Part shown: positions 1 through 6,616 of the stretch, piece after piece
Layout: each line of letters starts with the position of its first letter
How positions within the stretch are numbered: position 1 is the first letter of the stretch
NCBI GenBank assembly: GCA_919902625.1
Contig: CAKKRO010000181.1
Span: 5,899-22,297, forward strand
Direction: 5' to 3'
Origin: Nitrosomonadaceae bacterium
GTDB taxonomy: Bacteria; Pseudomonadota; Gammaproteobacteria; Burkholderiales; Nitrosomonadaceae
DNA length: 16,399 nucleotides
The notes under the pieces: model-generated
Database searches by the model: none
What the model saw: the letters and a program-made list of their open reading frames with translations, nothing else
What the model was told of the DNA's origin: nothing
Position numbers and translations under genes: made by a program

Positions 1-12
1 TGTTCACTCAGA

Positions 13-561
13 CTAAAACATTGGTTTGTTGATTGTTGAATTATAACGCTGTATGCCTGCAATAATTTCTAACTTTGCTGTTTCAGTTCCATCCCATCCT
101 TGTATTTTCACCCATTTTCCTTCCTCCAAATCTTTATAGTGTGCAAAAAAATGAGCAATTTGAGACCGAACAAGTTGAGGCAGATCTTCACAAGATTGAA
201 TATCCTGATAAAGATTACATAATTTGTTAATAGGCACGGCCAATAATTTGGCATCTTCTCCCGCTTCATCTGACATCTTTAGCATGCCAAGTGGCCGGCA
301 ACGAACCACAACTCCTGTTATTAGTGGTACCGGCGAGATTACCAAGACATCAACAGGATCACCATCATTGGACAAGGTGTGCGGGATATAACCATAGTTA
401 CATGGATAATGCATACAAGTTGACATGAATCGATCAACAAACATTGCGCCTGTTTCTTTATCAACTTCGTATTTAATGGGGTCAGCATTCATTGGGATTT
501 CAATAATGACGTTGAAGTCATTTGGGATATCTACTCCCGAACCAACACGATCAAGATTCAT
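13..561 (-). CDS. ppa: Inorganic pyrophosphatase (soluble, family I)
   Basis: The 182-residue protein hydrolyses pyrophosphate to two phosphates in the cytoplasm, pulling biosynthetic reactions (NAD, nucleic acid and aminoacyl-tRNA synthesis) forward. The family I signature DGDPVDV is at residues 66-72 and DEAGEDAK at 98-105. D66, D71 and D103 correspond to the metal-binding aspartates D65, D70 and D102 of the E. coli enzyme. The segments NADPIKYE, FVDRFMST and YPCNYGYI are also strongly conserved, and length is close to the E. coli 176 aa. I chose the ATG at 559-561 because a strong Shine-Dalgarno (GGGAGGA, 565-571 on the minus strand) lies just upstream. An in-frame TTG at 571-573 would put that site inside the gene. 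It sits 42 nt downstream of nadB on the same strand, so co-transcription is likely, although a separate promoter is possible in the gap. Confidence 0.97.
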   Translation of the reverse strand: MNLDRVGSGVDIPNDFNVIIEIPMNADPIKYEVDKETGAMFVDRFMSTCMHYPCNYGYIPHTLSNDGDPVDVLVISPVPLITGVVVRCRPLGMLKMSDEAGEDAKLLAVPINKLCNLYQDIQSCEDLPQLVRSQIAHFFAHYKDLEEGKWVKIQGWDGTETAKLEIIAGIQRYNSTINKPMF

Positions 562-576
562 ATTTCCTCCCAATGA

Positions 577-607
577 ATTATACTAATCACATTATAGATC
601 ACTTCAA
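577..607 (-). promoter_or_regulatory. Candidate promoter(s) in the nadB-ppa gap
   Basis: Read on the minus strand, two exact TATAAT hexamers occur at 591-596 and 577-582. A TTGAAG (-35-like, 602-607) lies 19 nt before the second. The first would give a leader of about 20 nt for ppa but has no good -35 at 17 nt. The second would start almost on the Shine-Dalgarno. Either could let ppa be expressed apart from nadB. The support is base match only, in AT-rich DNA. Confidence 0.3.
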
Positions 608-2223
608 TTAGCTTCTCTTTTTAGAATAGTATTTTGAGCGACCGATAATGTATCTGGATAATCTTTGCTATAGTGTAAGCCCCGGCTTTCATGTCGCAGC
701 ATTGCGCTACGTACAATTAAATCAGCGCTATCAACAAGATTACGTAATTCTAATAAATCACTGGTCACTCGAAAGTTTATATAGTATTCGTTGATTTCTT
801 CGCGTAATAGCTCGATTCTACGTTGAGCGCGTTGTAATCGCTTCGTTGTGCGAACAATACCGACATAACTCCACATGAAACGCCGTAATTCATCCCAATT
901 ATGTGAAATAACAATTTCTTCATCGGCATCCGTAACGCGACTCTCATCCCACTCAGGCAATTCTGGTAATGATTGAATGGGCTGATTGGCGATATCATTT
1001 CCTGCAGCTTGGGCGAGTACTAAACATTCAAGCAGAGAATTACTTGCCAATCGATTGGCGCCATGCAGTCCAGTGTGAGCTGTCTCTCCTATGGCATATA
1101 GATTATTTAAGTCAGTTCTGCCATGTTTATCTGTGACTATGCCCCCACAAGTATAGTGTGCTGCAGGGACAACAGGAATCGGCTCTTTAGTAATATCGAT
1201 TCCCAATTCTAAACATCGAGTATAAATAGTTGGAAAATGTTTTTTTAAGAAATCAGCTGGTTTATGGGATATATCTAAATAAACACAATCCAATCCTCTT
1301 TTTTTCATTTCAAAATCAATGGCACGGGCAACAATATCGCGGGGCGCAAGTTCAGCACGTTGATCGTGCCAGGGCATAAAGCGATCTCCATTGGGTAGTT
1401 TCAATAAACCACCTTCACCACGAACTGCTTCACTGATTAAAAATGATTTTGCATGAGGATGATAAAGGCAGGTTGGGTGGAATTGGATAAATTCCATATT
1501 GGCTATTCGGCAGCCCGCTCGCCAGCCCATAGCAATTCCATCACCGGTAGCCGTATCTGGATTGGTAGTGTAGAGATAAACTTTACTGGCTCCACCGGTT
1601 GCCAGCACAGTGTTTTGTGCTGTAAATGTATGTACTTTATCGTGCTTCTTATCGAGCACATAAGCACCAAAGCATCGCTTATGTTGTGAATCCATATAAC
1701 CTGATAGCTTATCGCTGGTAATCAGATCAATAGCTATATGATGCTCTAATATGCAGATGTTCTGGTGAGTTCTGATTTTCTCAATGAGGGCTTGTTGCAC
1801 AGCTTTACCTGTTGCATCACCACTATGAATAATTCGTCGAACGCTATGGCCACCTTCTTGAGCAAGATGATAACCGGTTTCATTGCCCTGATCACTGGTA
1901 AAAATAACGCCTTGATCTATTAGCCAGTGTATTGCTTGTGGTGCGTTCTCAGCAATATATTGAGTAATCTCCTCATCGCACAGACCAGCGCCAGCAATTA
2001 GAGTATCTTGAACATGTTTTAATGGCGAATCATCGTTGGATAATGCTGCTGCGATACCTCCTTGTGCCCATGAGCTGGCGCCTGAATTAGCTGTTTGTTT
2101 CGTTACGATACAAACTTTTTTATATTGAGCCAAGTGCAACGCGAGCGTGAATCCAGCCAAACCGCTGCCGATAATAAGTGTATCAAAATAGTTATTAGCC
2201 ATTAAGTTGGATTGGATTTTCAT
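604..2223 (-). CDS. nadB: L-aspartate oxidase
   Basis: This FAD enzyme oxidises L-aspartate to iminoaspartate, the first step of de novo NAD synthesis, and passes it to quinolinate synthase (NadA, not in this window). The 539 residues match the E. coli length (540). The N-terminal FAD-binding fold has LIIGSGLAG at 16-24 and SSWAQGGIAA at 50-59. EGGHSVRRIIHSGDATG follows at 123-139. Substrate and catalytic residues recalled for E. coli (H244, R290, H351, R386) correspond to H249 (FHPT), R295 (APRD), H356 (HYTCGG) and R391 (GANRLASNS). The helical C-terminus keeps YVGIVRTTKRL and ESRGLHYS. The start is uncertain: neither M1 nor the in-frame M8 (MANNYFDT) has a clear ribosome binding site. It is divergent from rpoE and lies directly upstream of ppa. 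Confidence 0.97.
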   Translation of the reverse strand: MKIQSNLMANNYFDTLIIGSGLAGFTLALHLAQYKKVCIVTKQTANSGASSWAQGGIAAALSNDDSPLKHVQDTLIAGAGLCDEEITQYIAENAPQAIHWLIDQGVIFTSDQGNETGYHLAQEGGHSVRRIIHSGDATGKAVQQALIEKIRTHQNICILEHHIAIDLITSDKLSGYMDSQHKRCFGAYVLDKKHDKVHTFTAQNTVLATGGASKVYLYTTNPDTATGDGIAMGWRAGCRIANMEFIQFHPTCLYHPHAKSFLISEAVRGEGGLLKLPNGDRFMPWHDQRAELAPRDIVARAIDFEMKKRGLDCVYLDISHKPADFLKKHFPTIYTRCLELGIDITKEPIPVVPAAHYTCGGIVTDKHGRTDLNNLYAIGETAHTGLHGANRLASNSLLECLVLAQAAGNDIANQPIQSLPELPEWDESRVTDADEEIVISHNWDELRRFMWSYVGIVRTTKRLQRAQRRIELLREEINEYYINFRVTSDLLELRNLVDSADLIVRSAMLRHESRGLHYSKDYPDTLSVAQNTILKREAN

Positions 2224-2281
2224 TGATTAAAGCGTTAAATGATAACAGACTCAATATACTTCATGCGGTATAACTAAATAG

Positions 2282-2310
2282 TGAACTAATTAACAGGGTT
2301 AATTGTCTCT
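2282..2310 (+). promoter_or_regulatory. Candidate sigma-E (RpoE) autoregulatory promoter
   Basis: TGAACTA at 2282-2288, 16 nt of spacer, then GTCTCT at 2305-2310. This resembles the sigma-E consensus GGAACTT-N16-GTCTAA: GAACT and GTCT are conserved and the spacing is right. It points at rpoE with a predicted leader of about 120 nt. Autoregulation of rpoE operons by their own product is well established in gammaproteobacteria; its use here is inferred from motif match and position. Confidence 0.45.
2288..2304. repeat. Perfect inverted repeat AATTAAC-AGG-GTTAATT
   Basis: Two 7-bp arms around a 3-bp centre form a 17-bp operator-like palindrome. It fills the spacer of the candidate sigma-E promoter, where a bound protein would block or modulate polymerase. 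The binding protein is unknown. Such AT-rich palindromes can arise by chance. Confidence 0.4.
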
Positions 2311-2351
2311 ATGTTGAAGTTCGATTCCCGAGATTTAGTTGAATAGATATA

Positions 2352-2391
2352 CTTGTTCTGCTATGGATTATGCTACATTTGGTAGAACAAG
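2352..2391 (+). promoter_or_regulatory. Inverted repeat / potential RNA hairpin in the rpoE leader
   Basis: CTTGTTCT (2352-2359) and AGAACAAG (2384-2391) are exact reverse complements. As RNA the stem can extend inward by G-U, C-G and U-G pairs to about 11 bp with an 18-nt loop. No U-tract follows, so it is not a normal intrinsic terminator. It ends 46 nt before the rpoE start and lies in the 5' leader if the upstream promoter is used. It could be a regulatory structure or a DNA operator. Confidence 0.4.
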
Positions 2392-2437
2392 AATAAAATT
2401 ACAAATTCATTTAAAATGCTCAGGGATTAGGTAGTGT

Positions 2438-3037
2438 ATGAGTGATCGGGAAGTCGATCAGCAACTGGTAGAACGAGTCCAGGGTGGGGATAAGCATGCG
2501 TTTGATTTGCTGGTTATCAAATATCAGCGTAAGTTGGCTCGCTTATTATCGCATTTTATACGTGACTCAGCTGAAGTTGAAGATGTGACTCAGGAAGCTT
2601 TTATTAAAGCGTATAGGGCATTGCCTTCATTTCGCGGAGATAGCGCTTTTTATACATGGTTATATCGAATTGGTATAAATACTGCCAAGAATTTTCTGGT
2701 GTCTCAGGGACGCAAGGTACCGACACTACAAGAATTTGATAATGAGGATGCTGAGAATTTTGAGGACGGTGGTTTATTAAAGGAAATGAATACGCCCGAA
2801 AGTGAACTGATGAGCAAACAAATTGCTCAAACAGTTAATCAGACACTTGATTCATTACCGGAAGAATTACGTACTGCAATAACTTTAAGAGAAATTGATG
2901 GACTAAGTTATGAAGAAATTGCAAATATTATGAGTTGCCCTATAGGGACTGTACGTTCGCGCATATTTCGCGCGCGTGAAGCGATATCTGAAGAACTGCG
3001 CCCTTTGTTAGGGACTAGTAAAGACAAGAGGTGGTAA
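2438..3037 (+). CDS. rpoE: ECF sigma factor RpoE / AlgU (envelope stress)
   Basis: This extracytoplasmic-function sigma factor directs RNA polymerase to envelope-stress promoters when released from its membrane anti-sigma factor. At 199 aa it is the usual size. Region 2 spans roughly residues 24-93 and contains TQEAFIKAYRALPSFRG (51-67) and AFYTWLYRIGINTAKNFL (70-87), nearly the E. coli RpoE sequence. A variable acidic linker (about 98-125) follows. Region 4 (about 136-186) carries LREIDGLSYEEIANIM and GTVRSRIFRAREAI, the -35-binding helix-turn-helix. The ribosome binding site is weak (AGG at 2429-2431). Only one base separates its stop from the rseA start, so the two are translationally coupled. 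Confidence 0.97.
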   Translation: MSDREVDQQLVERVQGGDKHAFDLLVIKYQRKLARLLSHFIRDSAEVEDVTQEAFIKAYRALPSFRGDSAFYTWLYRIGINTAKNFLVSQGRKVPTLQEFDNEDAENFEDGGLLKEMNTPESELMSKQIAQTVNQTLDSLPEELRTAITLREIDGLSYEEIANIMSCPIGTVRSRIFRAREAISEELRPLLGTSKDKRW

Positions 3038-3038
3038 G

Positions 3039-3596
3039 GTGAAAAGTAAAATATCAGCATTAATGGATAGTGAGCTTGATGAACATGAAGTTTCAAATAT
3101 TATTGAGGCGCTCGGAAAAAATGATGATTTGCGGGAGGAATGGAAAACATATCATCTCATTGGCGATACACTGCGGCGATCATCTCGATTATCAATGAAT
3201 ATGTCCTCCAGTGTGAACCAGAAATTAAAAATCGAGCCTACTATACTTTCTCCCAATCCACCCAATATAGCCAAGAAACTGAAACGCAAGATATTTGCTT
3301 TTTCAATGGCAGCTTCTGTGGTAGCGATGGTTTCATCATGGTTGATAATGCACAACAACACATATGAACTCCAACAGACGTTAGTTGCCACTAAACATCC
3401 AAATCGTGATAATCATTTAACAGTAACGCCTATGATGGTTTCATCACCAGCATCAGTACGTAATTATCCACACCCGCCGGTTGAAATTAATAATTATCTA
3501 TTTGTACATAGAGAATTCTCTCCAGGGATTACAATGCGAGGACAGATTACTAATGTACATGACGTATCCGAATATCATGAAAGATATGGTAGATGA
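3039..3596 (+). CDS. rseA: Anti-sigma-E factor RseA / MucA
   Basis: This single-pass inner-membrane protein holds RpoE inactive until regulated proteolysis destroys it. It uses a GTG start, one base after the rpoE stop, with a good ribosome binding site (AGAGGTGG) overlapping the rpoE end. The 185 residues split into three parts. The N-terminal cytoplasmic sigma-binding domain (about 1-50) includes ISALMDSELDEHE and EEWKTYHLIGDTLR, typical of RseA/MucA. One transmembrane helix lies at about 85-104 (IFAFSMAASVVAMVSSWLIM) behind a basic KKLKRK stretch. The periplasmic tail ends with NNYLFVHREFSPGITMRGQ, matching the MucA-type C-terminal motif that RseB is known to contact. The gene overlaps rseB by 4 nt (ATGA). 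Confidence 0.93.
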   Translation: MKSKISALMDSELDEHEVSNIIEALGKNDDLREEWKTYHLIGDTLRRSSRLSMNMSSSVNQKLKIEPTILSPNPPNIAKKLKRKIFAFSMAASVVAMVSSWLIMHNNTYELQQTLVATKHPNRDNHLTVTPMMVSSPASVRNYPHPPVEINNYLFVHREFSPGITMRGQITNVHDVSEYHERYGR

Positions 3597-4579
3597 TTAG
3601 CCGCAAAACAATCACACTGGCCCTTTTGTTAACATTTTGTTTTCAAATAGCACTAGCACAAGAATTACCCCGTTCATCCCAAAGTGCGCTTGATTGGCTA
3701 AAAAAAATGGCCGATGCACCGCGCCAGCACAATTACTCCGGAACTTTTATTTACTATGCTGATGGACATATGGAAACATCGCGCATATTTCATAAAACTG
3801 ATCAAAGTGGGGAACATGAAAAAATTGAGGTTTTAGATGGAATTTCACGCATAGTTTTTCGTAATAATGATGAATTGAAATGCTATCTACCTGATAGTAA
3901 GAAGATATATACTGAGAAGCGCTGGTTTCGCAAATTCTTCCCCGATCTTCTGTCACAACCATTTGATGGCATTGATGACAATTATTTTGTTAAAGAAACC
4001 AAACGTGAACGGGTGTCCGGTCATGAGTGTCAGGTTTTATCACTGATACCGAGAGATACCCTACGCTATGCCCATCAATTCTGGATTGATATTGAAACAG
4101 GCCTATTACTAAAAGTTGCAGTAATGGATGGTGATGAAATCATTGAGCAATTTGCATTTGCGCAGCTGGAAATTGACGGAGAGATTCATTCCGATCTGCT
4201 AAAACCTGATCAATCGGTTATCACGAAAGAATGGAAAATAACTGATCTGGTTACATCAATTCTAGAAGAGGGAGAATTAAAGTGGCAAGTTAAAAATCTG
4301 CCATATGGCTTCAAGAAGTTAATTGAAATGAAACGTAATTTAACCGATAAATCCATATTGGTAGATCATATTGCCTTATCAGACGGCCTTGCAACAGTTT
4401 CTATTTTTATAGAGCCTATCATTAAGGACATGCCGGCACCGGTGCCGGGTTTTTTTACAAGTCGTGGTGCAATTAATATTTACGTCCGCACACTGGGTGA
4501 TAATAAAATAACAACTGTTGGTGAAGTACCATTGGAAACTATAAAATTAATAGGCGATTCTGTTTCTAAACAAGATTAA
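3593..4579 (+). CDS. rseB: Periplasmic sigma-E regulator RseB / MucB
   Basis: This periplasmic protein binds the RseA periplasmic domain, shields it from cleavage and senses mislocalised envelope components. At 328 aa it is close to E. coli RseB (318). The N-terminus is a signal peptide with likely cleavage after ALA at residue 22 (FQIALA|QE). The body starts with SALDWLKKMADAPRQHNYSGTF (about 31-52), the family's opening motif. A LolA-like domain fills roughly 30-200. The smaller C-terminal domain (about 215-325) includes GLATVSIFIEP, SRGAINIYVR and TTVGEVPLETIKLIGDSV. It overlaps rseA by ATGA, so expression is coupled. Oddly, the coding DNA for the PAPVPGFF segment forms a terminator-like hairpin with a T-run (see separate entry). 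No rseC follows. Confidence 0.93.
   Translation: MISRKTITLALLLTFCFQIALAQELPRSSQSALDWLKKMADAPRQHNYSGTFIYYADGHMETSRIFHKTDQSGEHEKIEVLDGISRIVFRNNDELKCYLPDSKKIYTEKRWFRKFFPDLLSQPFDGIDDNYFVKETKRERVSGHECQVLSLIPRDTLRYAHQFWIDIETGLLLKVAVMDGDEIIEQFAFAQLEIDGEIHSDLLKPDQSVITKEWKITDLVTSILEEGELKWQVKNLPYGFKKLIEMKRNLTDKSILVDHIALSDGLATVSIFIEPIIKDMPAPVPGFFTSRGAINIYVRTLGDNKITTVGEVPLETIKLIGDSVSKQD
4433..4456 (+). terminator. Intrinsic-terminator-like hairpin inside the rseB coding region
   Basis: CCGGCACCGGTGCCGG (4433-4448) is a perfect 16-bp palindrome that can fold as a 6-bp GC-rich stem with a CCGG tetraloop. One G and then seven T residues (4450-4456) follow. This is the layout of a Rho-independent terminator, but it lies about 120 nt before the rseB stop. 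The surrounding gene is AT-rich, so the GC cluster stands out. The encoded residues (PAPVPGFF, from codon 281) fit the protein, so it may be coincidence. Translating ribosomes would normally suppress it. Confidence 0.4.
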
Positions 4580-4845
4580 ACTCTGGTAAGTAAAGATTTA
4601 ATTTATTGCCCTTACATTTTTTACAATGGTAAGTGACTGAATATAAAAGTATATCTTGTGCCAGCGTATTATTCGAGACGTGCCACCATAACACAGAGTA
4701 GCCTTAAATCAATCAAATCCCCTGTTTTTACAAATTTACCTGCAATGAATAATTAGAGGGATTGAGTATTTTCTCAGATTGATCTATTAAATAACATGAA
4801 TAAAACGTTAATTATTGATACTGGCTTATAGTAAGGACAAGAATC
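4580..4845 (+). promoter_or_regulatory. rseB-mucD intergenic region with weak promoter candidate
   Basis: This 266-bp gap has no credible gene and no rseC, which often follows rseB. TTGAGT (4762-4767), 17 nt, TATTAA (4785-4790) is a plausible but weak sigma-70-type promoter for mucD. AAGGA at 4833-4837 is the mucD ribosome binding site. An 8-bp direct repeat TGGTAAGT occurs at 4584-4591 and 4627-4634, with a CTTAC between the copies that could pair with either. No strong terminator follows rseB. Confidence 0.3.
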
Positions 4846-6261
4846 ATGCCTCAATTTATATTAATCTCACTTTTCTTATTTTCATCAACAGCATTTGCAC
4901 AAACCAACGAATTGCCCGACTTTACCGGGCTTGTCGAAAAACATGGAGCAGCTGTGGTAAATATCAGCGCTACACAAACTTCAAATACACTGAATAATCA
5001 TATTTTCCCTGAAATGCCCGGTATTCCTGAGAATTCACCTTTTTATGATTTTTTTAAGCGACACATGCAGCCATTTCCAGCGCCGAGAAAATCTGAACCC
5101 AAATCATTAGGATCAGGTTTTATTATTAGTTCAGATGGCTATATTTTAACAAATGCTCATGTTGTCGAAACTGCTGATGAGATTACAGTAAAGCTTAATG
5201 ACAAACGTGAATTTGTGGCAGAAGTTATTGGCACTGATCAAAAAACAGATATTGCATTAATCAAAATAAATGCGACTGAATTGCCAAAAGTCACACAAGG
5301 AAATCCAGAGAATCTCAGAGTAGGGGAATGGGTTATTGCAATCGGTTCACCTTTCGGTTTTGAACACAGTGTTACTGCAGGAATAGTAAGTGCGAAAGGG
5401 CGTTCTTTGGCGCAGGAAAATTATGTGCCATTTATTCAAACTGACGTGGCGATTAATCCTGGAAATTCTGGTGGGCCGTTATTTAATATGAAAGGAGAGG
5501 TGGTAGGCATTAACTCTCAGATCTACAGTCAGACCGGCGGATTTATGGGACTATCATTTGCCATACCTATCAATGTAGCTACTGAAATTGCTGGCCAATT
5601 AAAAGTCAGTGGCAAAGTAAGCCGTGGGAGAATTGGCGTAATGATTCAGGAAGTAACCAAAGAACTAGCGGAATCCTTTGGTTTGTCTGACAGTAAGGGC
5701 GCGTTGGTAGTCTCAGTTGAAAAGAGCAGCCCTGCTGATCTGGCAGGAATTAAAGCGCGCGATATCATATTGCAGTTTGATGAAAAAGAAGTCACGACAT
5801 CTTCTGATTTACCACGTATAGTCGGTAATACAAAACCAGGCTCAACGGTATCTGTCCAGGTCTGGAGAAATAGTTCTTTCAAAACCGTTAAAATCGAGGT
5901 TGGAGAAACACATTCGGATGAAGCAACAGACAGCCGCAAATCTAGGCAAAACAAGAAGCCAGACACCTCAAATCGTCTTGGATTGGCATTAAATGAAATA
6001 ACAGCCGAACAGAAAAAACAGTTGGATATTACGGGTGGATTATTAGTAGAAGATGTACAGCCCAATGGCATCGCCAGTCGTTCAGGAATACGCATTGGAG
6101 ATATCATTCTCGGATTCAATAGTACAGATGTCAAGAATGTTGATCAGTTTAATCAGTTACTTAATCAAACCAAGAGCGGAAAAAATATCGCTTTACTGAT
6201 TAAAAGGGGAGATCTCACCACTTTCATCACTATGAAAATTACTGATGATGACAAAAATTAA
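4846..6261 (+). CDS. mucD: Periplasmic serine protease, DegP/HtrA family (MucD)
   Basis: This HtrA-type protease and chaperone degrades or refolds damaged periplasmic proteins and belongs to the sigma-E response. The 471 residues begin with a signal peptide (cleavage after AFA, residue 18). The trypsin-like domain has the full triad: H105 in LTNAHVV, D135 in KTDIALIK and S208 in NPGNSGGPLF. Two PDZ domains follow, at about 262-352 (GRIGVMIQEV... SSPADLAGIKARDIIL) and 376-466 (RLGLALNEI... GIASRSGIRIGDIILGF), joined by a charged linker rich in Ser, Lys and Asp. Two PDZ domains exclude a single-PDZ DegS. Linkage to rpoE-rseA-rseB, as in Pseudomonas algU-mucABCD, supports the MucD name. The last 17 nt overlap the next gene. 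Confidence 0.95.
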   Translation: MPQFILISLFLFSSTAFAQTNELPDFTGLVEKHGAAVVNISATQTSNTLNNHIFPEMPGIPENSPFYDFFKRHMQPFPAPRKSEPKSLGSGFIISSDGYILTNAHVVETADEITVKLNDKREFVAEVIGTDQKTDIALIKINATELPKVTQGNPENLRVGEWVIAIGSPFGFEHSVTAGIVSAKGRSLAQENYVPFIQTDVAINPGNSGGPLFNMKGEVVGINSQIYSQTGGFMGLSFAIPINVATEIAGQLKVSGKVSRGRIGVMIQEVTKELAESFGLSDSKGALVVSVEKSSPADLAGIKARDIILQFDEKEVTTSSDLPRIVGNTKPGSTVSVQVWRNSSFKTVKIEVGETHSDEATDSRKSRQNKKPDTSNRLGLALNEITAEQKKQLDITGGLLVEDVQPNGIASRSGIRIGDIILGFNSTDVKNVDQFNQLLNQTKSGKNIALLIKRGDLTTFITMKITDDDKN

Positions 6262-6535
6262 TCAAAATACATTAACCTTGAGCCATACAAAAGGGCTGAT
6301 TGTATATAGCCGTGAAACATGTCATCTTTGTCAGGACATGATACTTGCGCTGAAAAATTTACAACAGCAAGTGTCTTTTGACTTTCAAGTGATTGATATC
6401 GACACAAGCTCTGACCTGATCACATTGTATGGAGAAAGAATTCCGGTATTAATGTCTCCTATGGATAATCAAGAGATCTGTCATTATTTTCTGGATTTGA
6501 CAGCTTTAGATGATTATCTTTCTAAACTTCGTTAG
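6245..6535 (+). CDS. Glutaredoxin-like small thiol protein (DUF836 type)
   Basis: This 96-residue cytoplasmic protein of thioredoxin-like fold opens with LIVYSRETCHLCQDM, with a CxxC redox centre at C26-H27-L28-C29. It then shows FQVIDIDTSSDLITLYGERIPVLM, giving the beta strand and cis-proline (IPV) expected of the glutaredoxin/DUF836 family. A short C-terminal helix follows (DLTALDDYLSKL). The exact substrate is unknown; thiol-disulfide exchange is inferred from the motif. It starts inside the last codons of mucD (17-nt overlap, ATGATG, no clear ribosome binding site), suggesting coupled translation. lepA follows after 81 nt. Confidence 0.85.
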   Translation: MMTKINQNTLTLSHTKGLIVYSRETCHLCQDMILALKNLQQQVSFDFQVIDIDTSSDLITLYGERIPVLMSPMDNQEICHYFLDLTALDDYLSKLR

Positions 6536-6616
6536 AATGCTGCCTCCTTTAATGCCAGTTCAATATTTTAGTTTCTGATCTGGCCTTGTAAAAGTATTTA
6601 CTATATTCATATCCTG

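Noticed and set aside
562..573. TTG start adding four residues to ppa
   Set aside because: It would place the strong GGGAGGA ribosome binding site within the gene; the ATG at 561 fits the family N-terminus.
1453..1689. 78-codon plus-strand frame within nadB
   Set aside because: It is antisense to a well-conserved part of aspartate oxidase, with no promoter, ribosome binding site or motif support.
5646..6134. 162-codon open frame on the minus strand inside mucD
   Set aside because: It lies antisense to the PDZ region of a clear HtrA protease, has no recognisable motifs, and is Cys/Ser-rich as shadow frames often are.
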